Assembly: GCA_026686845.1 (NCBI GenBank)
Contig: JAIVEN010000012.1
Coordinates: 17,424,501 to 17,488,500, forward strand
Length of the DNA: 64,000 nucleotides
Source: Adenanthera pavonina
Lineage: Eukaryota; Streptophyta; Magnoliopsida; Fabales; Fabaceae
Reading direction: 5' to 3'
The notes beneath the pieces were generated by a model that saw only the letters and a list, made by a program, of their open reading frames with translations, searched no databases and was not told where the DNA came from. Positions 11,008 through 23,668 of this stretch are shown here, one piece after another. Each line of letters begins with the position of its first letter. Position 1 is the stretch's first letter. Position numbers and translations under genes: made by a program.

Positions 11008-14000
11008 CTATATTCCTTCATCATGATCATCTCTCGCAGCATATATATCATCTACTTCATCTTCTTCATTCAATTCAGGTAGCCTCGATGAGAAAGAAAG
11101 AGTTTCACAAATATCAAAACTAGAGTCATCATTCTGATCATTAGCAATAACCCTTTTCCCTTGTAGAACCACGGACCACCTTTTATTAGCTGGATTAGTG
11201 ACATAAAACACTTGTTTTGCTTGTTGTGCCATGATAAAGGGTTCTTCCTTATAACCTATCCTATTAAGATCTACCAATTTAAATCCTAACTCATCTGTTC
11301 GAACACCATTATTACTATCAACCCACTTACATTTAAAAACAGGAACTTTAAATTTAATGTAGTCAACCTCCCAAATGTCTTCAATAACCCCAAAATAAGA
11401 TATGGTTGCCAATATAGGGTTTTTATCTTTTGAACTAGAAAAATGCATTGATTCAGCTACTACCATGACCCTACTATTTTGCATAGTGCTCTTGTCATCT
11501 TGGGCCTTTGTATAGAAGGAATACCCATTAATGTCATATCCACTCCAGCATATGATCTCAAATTGAGGCCCATCGGCTAACCATCTTATTGTATCAGAAA
11601 CATTATCTTCCTTCATAACCTGTTCATTGAACCATGATCTGAAAGTCCTGTTGTGCTCATTCACCAACCATTTATCACTCTTCCGAGGGTTTGTTGCCCT
11701 TATAATGCTTTTATGTGCAGCTAAGTAAGGCTGAACTTCATCAGTGTTATTCAAGATATATAGATGTGCTTGTAGCACTTCTTCACGACCCATGCTCTTT
11801 ACTCTTACCCCACGTGTACCCTTACCTGAACCTTTCCCCTCGTGGCGAGACTTAGGAAGTCCCACGGCTTCTACTTCAGACAAGTACTCGATACAAAACT
11901 CAATAGCTTCTTCCGCAACATATCTTTCAACAATAGATGCTTCAGGCCGATATGGATTCTTCACATACCCTTTTATGATTTTCATATAACGCTCAAATGG
12001 GTACATCCACCGTAAATAAACAGGGCCACATAGCCTTATCTCTCTCACTAAATGAACAATTAAATGTACCATGATGTCAAAAAATGAAGGCGGGAAATAC
12101 ATCTCAAGTTGGCACAAGATAATAGCAGCATCATTCTCCAATTCATCTAATTTATGTGGGTCAATGACTTTGTTACATATGGCATTGAAGAAGTATAGTT
12201 TGGTTATAGTATGCCTCAGTTTTTTTGGCAATATGTCCCGAATTGCCACTGGTAATAGTTGTTGCATCAAGATGTGGCAATCATGAGACTTTAAGCCTAT
12301 TAATTTCATATCTTTCATTGAAACAAGTTTTTTAATATTTGAAGAAAACCCTTGGGGCACCTTTACACCATGTAAACACTCACAAAAACTTTTTTTCTCA
12401 TTTTTTGACAATGTATGACAAGCAGGGGGCAAATAATTCCTCTTACCTACTTCTTGTGGGGCTAACTCTAATCGTATTCCCATTTCAACCAAGTCTCGCC
12501 TTGCATTCGTACTATCCTTAGTCTTGCCCTGTATGTTGAGAAGCGTTCCAATAATACTATCACACACATTTTTCTCCACATGCATCACATCAATACTATG
12601 CCTCACCTCAAGACTCCGCCAATATGGAAGATCAAAAAAGATAGACCTCTTTTTCCATAAATTTTTCTCAGTTGCAAGCTTTTGGGTCTTACCAAAGTTA
12701 ACATTAATGTCTTTCACCCGTTGATAAACTTGCTCTGCGGTTAATGCCTCTGGAGCAATTTCAATCTCTTGCATACCATTGAAAGCTTTTTTCAATCTAC
12801 GATATGGATGGTTTCGTCTGAGAAATCTCCGGTGACCAAGGTAGACTGTCTTCCTTCCAAATGGTAGTTGTTTGTAGCATGTGCCTTCTTCACATATAGG
12901 GCATGCTGTATGCCCCTTAACACTATATCCTGACAAATTTCCATATGCTGGAAAGTCATTTATCGTGCAGAAGATCATGGCACGCATCCTAAAAGACTCC
13001 TTCTTATATGCATCAAATACATCCACACCTTCCTCCCACAACATTTTCAAGTCTTCAATCAAAGGTCCCAAGTAAACATCTATGTCATTTCCCGGCTGCT
13101 TTGGCCCAGAAATCATCGAAGACAACATGATGTACTTGCGTTTCATGCACAGTGAAGGAGGTAGGTTGTAAATCACCAATAAAACAGGCCATGAACTATA
13201 TTGACTACTAAGGTTACCAAATGGGTTCATTCCATCTGTACAAAGCCCAAGCCTAAGGTTTCTTGGCTCATTGCCAAACTCAGGAAACAATTGATCAATT
13301 GTCTTCCATTGAGGAGAATCAGCCGGATGTCGAAGATTTCCATCATGTATCCTCTCGTCTATATGCCATCTCAAGTTCTTTGCATCCTTTGCATTAGCAA
13401 ACAAGCGCTTGAATCTTGGTATTATTGGAAGATACCATAACACCTTTGCAGGGGGCCCCTTAGTGGCTACATCACAATTAGCATCACCATTTTCCTTTAC
13501 TTTGTAGCGTGATGCGCCACATTTCGGACAAACTTGCAGCATTTCATACTTATTTCTATATAATATGCAGTCATTAGGGCAAGCATGAATTTTTTTTATA
13601 CTCCATACCCATTGGACACAAGATTTTCTTTGCCTCGTAGTTACGATCCGGCAGCTCATTATCTTCTGGAAGCATGTTTTTCAACAACTCAAGCAACTCT
13701 GTAAAACTCTTATCACTCCACCCATTTCTCGCTTTCAAGTTGACCAATCTTAACACTGCTGACAACCGTGTAAAAGTAGTGCACCCTGGGTACAAAGGCT
13801 TCTCTGCATCATTGCACAAGCGATCATATACATGTGCTCGCTCAAAGGCCTCTACTCCAACATCACGAATCATGTCTTCTAGTCGATCTTCCATATCCAC
13901 ATCAACTTCTGCCTGTTGTGATACACTTGGCATTTCTAATTCACCATGCCATATCCATTCTGTATACCTCTTGTTGAACCCATCACAAAGTATATGCTCT

Positions 14001-14172
14001 CTTATATCCGTAATGCTTAGTCGCCTCTCATTCAGACACTTTACACATGGACAATAAAATGCTCCATTATTATCAGGAACATTCCTTTTAGCGAATTCCA
14101 AAAACTCCTCCACCCCAGTCTCATATTCATTACTTGTCCGTCTAGCATTCATCCAACTACGATCTATGACTA
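11008..14172 (-). pseudogene. CACTA-2 TNP2-like transposase, nearly complete
   Basis: About 1,070 codons are present. In order they hold: the transposase-associated domain (MNARRTSNEYE, CPCVKC, HILCDGF), Transposase_21 (GMNPFGNLSSQYSSWPVLL, IYNLPPSLCMKRKY, GNLSGYSVKGHTACPIC), the DUF4218-like block (LKSHDCHILMQQLLP, YLRWMYPFERYMK) and the DUF4216-like block (YFGVIEDIWEVDYIKFKVP, KQVFYVTNP). Three small lesions are visible relative to CACTA-1. The start codon of MDRSWM is ATA instead of ATG. A run of eight A residues (13590-13597, T on the + strand) holds one base too many and shifts the frame. A TGG near the C-terminus has become TAG. Otherwise the frame is open for 883 codons, far better kept than the CACTA-1 copy. 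It would cut and join the element's ends in the nucleus. Confidence 0.9.
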
Positions 14173-17100
14173 CCTAAAGGAGATTAGAGTTAACAAGTTA
14201 TCTTCAATTATAGCACAAAATCTAGATGCATAGATCGAAACCATGATGATGAAAATGCACTCTTCTAATCTCTTAAACTTAAGCTAACTCAAGCAATTCT
14301 CTAAGATAAGATGTGTGTCCCCTCCCACCTTGTATGTATGTCCACCACTTATGACAATCTTATACTTACATTAAGTAGGGAATGAAACTTTAATACAATA
14401 TGTTGATTAAGAAAATCAATGAGGCATTTAAGAATTACATGCACATCAACATATTTCAGTATTTACACCACATCTACAATGATCAAAATATCCCCAATAC
14501 TAACAAAAAATTCCCAGTATAATTCCAGCCACCAATAATATATTAATGTTACTTGAATAGAGTCTAGTGACGTTTCATAAATAAAATAAGGCAATTAGAC
14601 ACCTTACCTCTAGTACCTTGAGGGAAAGCAACGCCTTTAACCTTTTAGATAAATCAACTGTAGCAGTTTGTTTAGTGCCTTGGTATTAGACTCTTTTGTC
14701 TATGCTAAACACTCAATCTCCTTCATCTACAATGAAATTGATTTAGATGTATAGGAAAGATTACAAAATGCATTATTCATAGATGCCAATTTTATTTTTA
14801 AAAAAAATATATGCCAATTTTATTACTACCTGTTAATTCACACTCACCAATTACACATTCAGTTAGTCAAATGTATTTTTTTTAATATGTGACTCCAATA
14901 AGCTTGACCATATTTAGAGCATGTTATACTTATGGATCTGTCATTCAAACATGAGTTCATCATTTGATTAGACTTTAAGTGAAGAGAATATGAGTTAGAC
15001 TTGCATACTCAAAAAAAAAAATGCAAGGCTAAATACTTTGTGTGTGTTGCATGCGCTCATAAAAATTGGATTGAAATAAAAATAAAATTATAAAAAGATG
15101 ATTTTGTAAATAAAAGATGTCTTTTGAGTTTTAAAATGAAAAAAATCATTAAAAAAACAATTGCAGTTATATTATGATAATCAAAATATAAAGAGATAAG
15201 CCAAATATTCTACCAAAAAAAAAATAGAGAGATACAATCAAAAGTCTTTATTCTTTGTACGGTTAGTGAATTTGGTGACTCATGACTTATGAGTGAGACT
15301 TTCTTTTGTGACCCTATTGTTTTGAGCTACTAAAGTTAAAAGGTAATGAGGCAATTGAGTTGGCTGTGGAGGGGGGTGTTACATATATATACACACGTCA
15401 AATGTTGGTCTTATGTGTTGCATCAATCTTTTTTTCACTTTGAAATTTTGATCTTTTGTAGTAGTGCTGAGTGATAGAAATAGATAGAAGTGTATGCGGC
15501 AGTTCATTAGTTTATGCTTATTTCAACCTTTTCTTTTATTTCTTTCTTACGACATGACAGACACACACATGTATATATAGTAAATTGTTTACTGCAGAGG
15601 ATCTGAATTCATAGTTCTTAACTAGTATAGTTATATAGGTTTTTTAAGGTATAGTTAATATGTCTTCCCATGTTTTGATAACCAATAAAAGTTTCCTTAA
15701 GTACTAAATATCTCCGACCAATAAGTCATTGTTATTAGTAAACATACACTCCCCCTTAATCCGACAACTTGAGAAAAATTGTTAAAATGTATACTGATAA
15801 AGTTTTGTGAATGAGCTGTTAATCTTTTACTAATATGTTATGTATATTATTTACACTATAAAATCTTTAGACATGATTTGACCTTTGAATTGTGTAAACA
15901 AACATGCCCTAGTTGAAGAGGAACAAAGAAGGCAGTTATTAAAAGGAAAAGAGCAATTAGAGGGAAGTAGAGACAGGCATACGTGGCATACATAAACTTG
16001 GGTTGCTACTATATTGTGGGTTTGCCTACCTTTAGGAATTTTGATGGGCTGGGTCTTCCATCTGGGGGTGATGGTACGCAAATATTAAGAAATTTATTAC
16101 GCAAATATTTAGTTTTAGGTTTTCATTCTACAGTATATTCCTTCCATTTATTTTTTCACATATATTAAGAAATATAATTGCTCATTTTGGTCCTTAATAT
16201 CAAAACCATTTTAACCTAATTATCTAAATTAAGAAGGGGAGTTAAAACTAATTAACTAACTCAATTTTTCAAAAAATCCCAATATTTTTTTAAAACTACC
16301 CTTATTTAATTTCCCTCTTTTTTTTTGGATACATTAAATATGAGTATTTTTTAGAAATGTATAATAAATACCACCTCGTATATTGTAAAGGGTCTTATAT
16401 TCAGGATCAAGGTAAAAAATCCTATATATAGGACCGGAGGGAGTAATATGTTAGAATTTCTCCTAAATTTACTAATATATCCTTTAATAAATTGATAAAT
16501 AAAAAAGAATAATTCATGCTAGCTTTGATTTTTGAAAAAATAGATATGCGTATAAATTAAAAAAAAAAGTAATTCATAAAGCAATGAAATTTGACAGCTG
16601 ATAGATAAATGAAAATAAATTTTTTCTTCAAATATGGTAATTAAAAAAAAGGAGAGGGAGTGTTCATATATATATATATATATATAAAAGGTGGGTTGGT
16701 ATAATTAGCTGATATATTCCCAATTCTGTTTTCCTGAAAACATGAAATTAAGACAGATTATGTTGTGTTGGGTCAACAAAAGACAGAATTATGAAGAATA
16801 TGCACGGTCCTAACGTATAAGAGTCGTGTAGGGAGAAAACTTCACGCCTTAATTAGCATATTATAATGCACACTTATTGCTATAGGGTAGTGACCATGCA
16901 CACACATACATATAAACCAACATTTCTCTATTTTATTTTGACATTTCCTATGCCAAGCACAAAAAAGAAAACAACCGTCATTTGTTTTTGACAAGAAAAA
17001 AGACAAACCACATTATATATTGGATTTTTCGTACCTACTTGTTTGTTAAGCCTTTTATTTATTTATTTTAATAATCTATCTATCTCAATCAGGCCGTGTA

Positions 17101-18690
17101 CAACGCCTGATTCAAGGAACGTAAGGGACACGAAATTTACATCACAATACGAGAATAAAACAGTATTTATACTTTAACTGGTTCAGTCATATCGATCTCC
17201 TGATATGAATCTCTACATAAGGAAAAATATGCATAGTATTCATAATGCACAAATGCCTACCCAAGCTAGCTAGCTAGGTATTATCACACAGTAATTTTGA
17301 GAATGCAATGATACCTATATATATATATATGTTTAAAGTCATGCCTCGCTGCATGAAATTGATGCATTAATTATTAATTAAGTATATCAACTTGCTAGTT
17401 GATGATAAACTAATAATGTCAATGCAACATTAATAGTCAACTTCTACTTATAATCCTCCAAGGGTTTAACCATCTTAATATTTTACCCAAACCAAAGTGC
17501 ATATTCATATGGTGACAAAAATAATAGACTGATAGATCAATATATAATTATATATAAGTATAATAAACGTTTTGGCATATAGTAATAACAGAGATTTTGG
17601 AGGAACACATAGTATCCAAAAAATTAATGTTATGTGTCGGCGAGCCGCAGGGAGGGACATAGTCAAAAGACAATAAAAAGGACAGAGAAGATATTGAAGA
17701 AAACATAGGGACAATGCAAATACATAAAATATGCGTAGATTCTGGGGTTTGCTTTAAAGTTCCACAGCAATTAATGCAAATACCATGATTGCACCTTTTA
17801 GGCTTCTACTTTTATATGTATATACATATATATATTTGGAAGCTCAATTACTAAGGACCTCACTAGCCCTAACCTAACCACGTTCGTTTGAGAACCTAAT
17901 ACCAAAAGGGATTGTGGGGTTGAGGGTTGAGAAGGAGCAAAGGCTAGAGGGGACATCATTTCTTTTTCAAAGACTAGACACATTATTAGAAAGAGATGGG
18001 GACCAAAGAAACTGAATTATTGGAGGTAGAGAAACAAAGAAAAGAGCTGTTGGAAGCTTTTCCCAAAGTGTCCTATTTTTATAGTGTGACGCAGCTATTT
18101 TTTTTTTTCATTGGCCCTTTATGTTTGTCATTCAACAATCTCCATCTTCTCACTAGCTAGCTACAAGTAATTTGCACTCTTACATCAAATATATATAAAA
18201 ATATATTATATGTGCATGGTTGAATGGACACCCACGTGACATTGTCTGGGTTTGTCTTGTAGTAAAAGTAGAATATGATGCATCGAAGTGAATCCTAATC
18301 CTAATCCTAATATGTAAGCATATAGTTTAGGAACTTGGAATTTGGCTTCGAGGATAAGGTGAGATAGCATGATTGTCTTATACTAAAAAAGAAAGACTCT
18401 ATAAAAATTATCAACCATATGAAGTATACCATAATTTTTTTTTTCTTTTCCAATTAACAAAGACAAATTTAGAGCAAAAATAATCACGGTATTTAACTAC
18501 TAGTCCCTTCCAACCTAAAAGTTTTAGTTGAGTTTTCTTCAACAAGACAGTGACAATTATCCAAGTGTTGTCATTTAATTATGGAGGTGGTAGGAATTCC
18601 CTACAAAATCAACTATTTAAAGTTTGACTTGATCATCTATTTCAACCACGGGTAAGGCTAGGGTGAAAAGTAAACCACATTAAAAATTAA
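14173..18690. other. CACTA-2 5' non-coding region
   Basis: AT-rich DNA upstream of the transposase. It holds (TA)n microsatellites at about 16664-16684 and 17312-17330 and several homopolymer runs. Near 16430-16443 the motif GGACCGGAGGGAGTA looks like one end of a Stowaway-type MITE, but its partner end was not found. I recognise no protein in any frame. Further captured fragments could be hidden here. Confidence 0.45.
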
Positions 18691-18711
18691 TGTTTACGAA
18701 CCAAATACTTA

Positions 18712-18965
18712 CTTGCAAAGAAGCCATCTATTTTTGCCTTGTCTCCTCCATTGACTTCATGTTCGCCTCATATTCAATCCATTTTGTTTTGTTTTGTTTC
18801 AGTTGTTCCCTCAATGTGGTATTTTCCTCTTCCTTTTGCTCAAGAGTTGACTCCACCTTAAGAACCCGTTATCAGAGTTATGCTAAAGCTGAAGGAAAAT
18901 TTTGAGCCTGCTCTTTGGATACTTCCTGCAAAGTCAGAGTAAAATCTTTATCTCTTGAGCAATAG
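18712..18965 (-). pseudogene. Class VIII myosin heavy-chain fragment captured in CACTA-2
   Basis: Read on the minus strand, one exon gives RVLKVESTLEQKEEEN, TTLREQLKQNKTKWIEYEAN and MKSMEETRQK, then a TAG stop, then MASLQ followed by a GTAAGT donor. This matches the coiled-coil tail of plant class VIII myosins, where the pattern WxEYEAKMKSMEExWQKQMASLQ is conserved; the identification rests on recall of that pattern. The TAG replaces an expected CAG (Gln) and an AGG replaces an expected TGG (Trp). Upstream of RVLK further stops appear. The motor, IQ and globular parts are absent. It lies between the CACTA-2 5' end and its transposase, so it was probably carried in by the element. Confidence 0.7.
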
Positions 18966-19741
18966 AGCACTTCCACAGAATCATGGGACAATATACATTA
19001 CATCCATTTAGAAAAATTCTTTCCAAAGGCCTGTGCATTCCATATATTGTAGTTGACAAGCAAAAACTAGTAGCAAAAGAAAATTTGTGATCTCAGTCTT
19101 TCCACACAAACATACAACATAGTTATTAATTTCTCTGGCAAGTTTGTAGTGGAAAAGGAACTTATATATAAACTATATGCAGTATTCTAATAATATATCT
19201 GAACAGAACGTGGAGAAAAAGACAAAGCAAAAATAAAGTGGAAGTGTATTCATTAATTAAGCACAGGATAATTGACATACTATCTTAATTTCTTTCCTTT
19301 AGCCATTATATTCCTTCCTACAAATTCCTTGAGGACTATAAATATGTCACATTTAACAGACATTTTAACTAGAGTTTCAGCTAAGAAAAGGTTTTAACTT
19401 GAGATAATAGTGTCTAGGAAATTATAAGCCCAATCCATCAGTACTTGCTCCCGAGAATCCTGAAGGAAACACCCGTTAGCAAACTGGATATGATTCTTTT
19501 TTGAATAAGAAACTTAATAAAATAATTCTTTCAAACCACAATATTCTTTCAGACAGAATTCTTTCGAACCCCATGAAAACGACGCACTAGCTACATGCTT
19601 TGACAAAAAGTATCTAGTTCCACCTTTGACTTTCTTCTTTCCCTTAAAATCTGTAGAAATTATTCAACTTCATCTTCAAACTCAAATCACAGTAAAATTA
19701 AAGAACTTGAGAATGACGCATACTAAATATTCTGACAGGAT

Positions 19742-20110
19742 GGGTCAAAGAGATCAAGGCTCCGATTTCACAGTCAGTGAAGCTACCATAGATGACATCC
19801 AGAAGGCTTTTGCAGAAAACAAGCTCACCTCAACTCTGCTGGTTGATTTCTACTTGGAGAGGATCAGCTGGTTTAATCCCATACTTTGCAGCGTACTGGA
19901 AGTGAATTTGAATGCTAGAGCTTAAGCAGAGGAGGTCGATCGGTGGAGGAGGGATTGGGTGGGTGAGTCCTCATGGGGACTACTCCATGGGGTATCGATG
20001 CTGCTCAAGGAGTCAAGGACAACATTGCCACCACAAGCTTAACAACACCACTGGGTCGTACGCCTTGGTCGGATCAAAGGTGACGAGGAAGAAGACCAAG
20101 CACTGTTCTC
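19742..20110 (+). pseudogene. Amidase-family (GatA-like) N-terminal fragment captured in CACTA-2
   Basis: The frame reads FTVSEATIDDIQKAF, AENKLTSTLLVDFYLERI and NPILCSVLEVNLNARA. This is the N-terminal region of plant amidases of the amidase-signature family, where EATIxDIQxAF and LTSxxLVxFYLxRI are typical. A TAA stop at about 19922 stands where CAA (Gln) is expected. After it, DRWRRD, GLLHGVSMLLKE and, after a frameshift, GSYALVGSKV match the segment leading to the amidase-signature core (GPLHGIPVLLKDN...GSYAL). The Ser-Ser-Lys catalytic core is missing. It lies on the strand opposite to the CACTA-2 genes, close to the element's 5' end. Confidence 0.75.
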
Positions 20111-20460
20111 ATTGTGTGGTCACAATAATCTCAAAACCCCAAGACGTAACCTACGGCGAGCAACAAATAACAGCAAATGAAGTAAACAAGTCATGGGTTG
20201 TGTGCGGCTGTGCAAGAGGAAAAGGAAAAGACGACTCACAATGAGAGAGACTGACGATGATTGCGCAAAAGGAGTAGATTGTGTTTTGAGAGCTCGAGAT
20301 TTTCCAGAATGCGGGAGAGGTAGGGTTATGTCGAAAATGAAGCAAAATGGCGGGGAAGTAAACAAGGTAATTTTTTCATACGCGGGGAAATTCTTTACAT
20401 AAGAAGGTTTTCCTATCAGATCTAAAAAAGTGAAAAAAAATGTTTTATTTATGTTGTTTT
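20111..20460. other. Short open frames of unknown origin near the CACTA-2 5' end
   Basis: Overlapping short frames run on both strands and none is recognisable. Base composition is less AT-rich than the surroundings, and a segment around 20330-20365 (ATGTCGAAAATGAAG, then AACAAG|GTAATT) could be a captured first exon. Origin and strand are unresolved. Confidence 0.25.
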
Positions 20461-20499
20461 ATCTTTTACATCAGTGTGTTTTTTCTAGTTATCTAGAAA

Positions 20500-20650
20500 G
20501 TATTTTATACATCGGTTATTTTTATAACCGATCTAGAAAGTCCCCCATTTCACAGTTTATTTACAAAAATGCCATCGGTTCCATTTTTTAGATCTTTTAT
20601 TTTTTACCCGATCTAAAATGTAGATGTTAAAAGCTTTTTTTGTAGTAGTG
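20500..20650 (-). repeat. CACTA-2 5' terminus and subterminal repeats
   Basis: The minus-strand end CACTACTACAAAAAAAGC is followed inward by ACATTTTAGATCGGG and copies of AACCGATCTAGAAA around a short palindrome (ATCGGTTATTTTTATAACCGAT). The match in motif to 6090-6360 pairs the two ends. Confidence 0.8.
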
Positions 20651-22440
20651 AAGATTGAAAGCTAAGTTGGTAAGCTTCTCTACTATCATTCTAAGCTTGC
20701 TATCTATGGTATTAGAAGCATGGTTCATAGATTAGAAATTCTTCTCCATCTTCTTAAGGTTTTGTCCATGGCATGATTTAGCAAGAAATGGAGTTTTCCA
20801 ACCATAAATCATAGGAGAAATGATAGAATGTTCATTTAAAGCTTGAATATGCAAGTAGTTTGTTGTATAACAAAGTGTAGTAATTTTTCTTAAATTTCGC
20901 TAATTTTTTATGAGCTACTGTTCACACTTAGGGTTGGAATTTCATAAATTGGATCTCAAAAATGGGTTCCTCATGGTCCAAAACTTTAGGAACAAGTGTT
21001 GATTTCATTAAAAAGCTTAAGATTAAGAAAGTGAAAATTTAGGGTTTTGAAGCTTAATTTGGATTAATAGTAACCATAGCTAGAGATGGAATTTGGTAAT
21101 TCTGAGAACATATTTGGATTCCTCACAAAAAATTACATGGAATAGAGGTATAAATCATCATTTTTTAAGCTAGGAATGAATTTTTGGTGATTTTTTGAAG
21201 AATTAGGTTTCATGAACACTTTTTGAAGAAAGTCATGGAACCATTAGCTTGAGTAATTGTTTGATGATATGTTTAGGTTTGAGGAAGCTTAAAAAAGCTT
21301 GAAGAAGTGTTAGAAGGTCCAAGAAGTGTTGGACAAAGTGTGGGAAGCCAGGAAGTACTATAAGGTAGATAATTCTCTTTACTAACATCACATTGTCATT
21401 ATTATTTCTTTGATATTTGACACTATGGCGTATGTATGAAATGTTGATTTGTGATATTTCTATGATGTTGGCTGAGTTGTATGAGGGGTTTTGAGCCCCG
21501 AGATGTCCATTTTGCAAAACAAAATTTTGCTAAAATTTTTATAAAATTTATATGTTCAAATGTGCCTATGTGATGAATTAAGGTTTATGTGATATTTCTA
21601 TGAAAAATGTGATGATATGATGGCATGTATGGGATTTATCTACTGAGGTTCTTTGAATCTCACCCTCCTACATATTAACTATGATTAGGTAGCAACAATG
21701 GCAAGACTTCCAAGGAAGAGAAGTGAAAAGAGAAAGAATTTGGTATTTAATTTGATGGTGATTGCATTGACCATATGTTTTGACCTCTTATGTAAATTTG
21801 TAATGATGAGGTTAAATATGTTTCTTCAATTTTTTATGTTCCTTTAAGTCCTAGCTAATGTGTGACATGATATGAAAATGAAATATGGTCATATAAATAT
21901 CTTACAATTTTTGTATTGTAAGTATGAGGATAAAAATGGTCATCCTGACCTATGCAGAGTACATGTGCCATTGTTTAGAACTTTTGATGTATAAAGTATG
22001 AATGTTATACATGGTTGAAAATTAGACATACAGGGATTTAAAATAATCCAAAGATCACACAATTTGGATGTGTATACGAATTATGGTGATTTTTCAAAGT
22101 TAGCACAGAAAACTGGAATTTCAAGAATTTACCATATGAACAATGAAAACTTCACGAAATGTACTGTACTAATTGGCCAAGTAGTTGCTCTAATTGATAT
22201 TTTTTTCATGTAGATAATGTTTTAAGATATCCATAGAGACTTGAATCACTCTCATATGATTTTTATTGAATTAGTTACAATTTTTAGAAGTTTGCCGAAA
22301 AATGGGATTAAATGAATAGTACCCTTTAAATTGATTAAATTTATTATAATATTTTATTGTGATTCAAGCTTTTATTTAAGTATAGTTGGTCTCTAATGAG
22401 GTATAATATATGGGAAATGATCCTAGATAAAGGTGTTACA
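20651..22440 (+). repeat. LTR family A copy A1, right half
   Basis: This aligns with the reverse complement of copy A2. Examples are the region before the family-B insertion point (ATTTATCTACTGAGGTTC, TTGAATCTCACCCT) and the very end (GATTCAAGCTT..., GGGAAATGAT..., GGTGTTACA). A polyadenylation-like context typical of LTR ends is present, but no protein is encoded. Confidence 0.75.
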
Positions 22441-23663
22441 TTAGGCAGTGTTGATGTGATTCATGTGGAGAAAAATGCGTGTGATAGTCTTATTAGCACG
22501 CTTCTCAACATATAGGGCAAGACCAAAGATAGTACAAATGTGAGACGAGCTTTGGTTGCCATGGGAATATGAGTAGAGTTAGCTCTGCAAGAATTAAGTA
22601 AGAGGATTTACTTGCCCCCAGCTTGTCACTACCGAAAAATGAGAGAAGTTTTTGTGAGTGTTTACGTGGTGTTAAAGTGCCCTAAGGATATTCTTTGAAT
22701 GTTAAATGGCTTGTGTCGATGAAATATATGAAATTAGTGGGTTTAAAGTCTCATGATTGCTACGTCTTGATACAACAACTATTACCTGTGGCTATTCAAG
22801 ACATATTGGTAAAAAAATTAAGATACACTATGACCAAACTATGCTTCTTTTTCAATGCTATATGTAGCAAAGTCATTGACCCTTAGAAATTGAATGAGCT
22901 AGAGAATGATGCTGTTGTTATCTTGCGCTAACTTGAGAAGTACTTTTCACCTTCATTTTTCGACATCATGGTACATTTAATTGTCCATCTAGTAAAGGAG
23001 ATAAGGCTATATGGCCCTATTTATTTGTTTATTTGCAGTGGATGTATCCATTTGAGCGATATATGAAAATCTTAAAAAGGTATGTCAAGAATCCACAACG
23101 GCCTAAAGCATTTATTGTTCAAAGATATGTTTCCAAAGAAGCCGTTGAGTTTTGTACTGAGTATGTGTCAGAAGCAAAAGCTATCGGACTTCCTAAGTCA
23201 TGCCATGAGGGGAGAGGTGCAGGTAAGGGTACTCAGGAGCTAAAAGTAAATGGAATAGGTCATGAAGAAGTGCTACAAGCACATCTATATATCTTGAATA
23301 ACACTGATAAAGTTCAACCCTACTTAGTCACACATAAAAGTATTATAAGAGATAAAAACCCTCGGAAGAATGATAAATGGTTGATGAATGAGCACAATAG
23401 GACATTTATATCATGGTTCAATTAAGAAGTTATGAAAGATGATAATGTTTCTGACACAATAAGGTGGTTAGCCAATGGGCCTGAATTTGAGGTCGTATGT
23501 TGGAGTACATATGATATCAATGAGTATTCTTTCTATACAAAGGCCCAAGATAATAAGAGTACTATGCAAAGTAGTGGGGTTATGGTAGTTGTTGAATCAA
23601 TGCATTTTTCTAGTTCAAAAGACAAAAACCTATATTAGCTTCCATATCATATTTTGGGGTGAT
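22441..23663 (+). pseudogene. CACTA-1 transposase, middle part (DUF4218 region)
   Basis: The text continues directly from SLEVR at 5106: SVDVIHVEKNACDSLI, LKSHDCYVLIQQLLPVAIQD, WMYPFERYMKILKRYVKNP and HLYILNNTDKVQPYL. At least six in-frame stops and a 2-bp loss next to the LTR junction are seen. It runs up to the YFGVIE motif, where the family B solo LTR is inserted. Confidence 0.9.
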
Positions 23664-23668
23664 TGAAA

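Larger units (their letters stand above)
6066..20650 (-). mobile_element. CACTA-2: En/Spm element with captured gene fragments
   Basis: The right terminus, on the minus strand, reads CACTACTACAAAAAAAGC (ending at 20650). The left terminus reads TACTAGTACATAAATGAC from 6066, a mutated partner. Both ends carry clusters of ATCGGTT and AACCGATCTAGAAA subterminal repeats (6090-6360 and 20500-20630). In the element's own direction (minus strand) the order is: 5' end, amidase fragment, myosin VIII fragment, about 4.4 kb of non-coding DNA, TNP2-like transposase (14152-11008), Transposase_24/Ulp1-like gene (10741 to about 7895), 3' end. No perfect 3-bp target duplication is seen (CTT on the left, AAG on the right). 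It sits in LTR A1, so it is younger than that LTR. Confidence 0.85.
5107..22440 (+). mobile_element. Solo LTR family A (copy A1) carrying CACTA-2
   Basis: The insertion begins TGTAATATCCC and ends GGTGTTACA, the TG...CA ends of an LTR. It is flanked by TTAGA (5102-5106) and TTAGG (22441-22445), a 5-bp target duplication with one mismatch. It splits the CACTA-1 transposase exactly within the SLEVR motif. Without the nested CACTA-2 (6066-20650) the LTR is about 2.75 kb (5107-6065 plus 20651-22440). A second copy in the opposite orientation lies at 35883-40983. No gag or pol, primer-binding site or second LTR is seen, so this is a solo LTR left by LTR-LTR recombination. Its start and length suggest a Ty3/gypsy (possibly Tekay/Del-type) family; that assignment is inferred. 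Confidence 0.8.

Noticed and set aside
14608..14720. Possible minus-strand captured exon with text DLSKRLKALLSLKVLE and a GAG|GTAAGG donor
   Set aside because: Too short and unrecognised; other frames have stops. It could be a further capture but is not supported.
16371..16443. Complete Stowaway MITE ending GGAGGGAGTA
   Set aside because: Only one end is visible; no matching CTCCCTCC end was found upstream.
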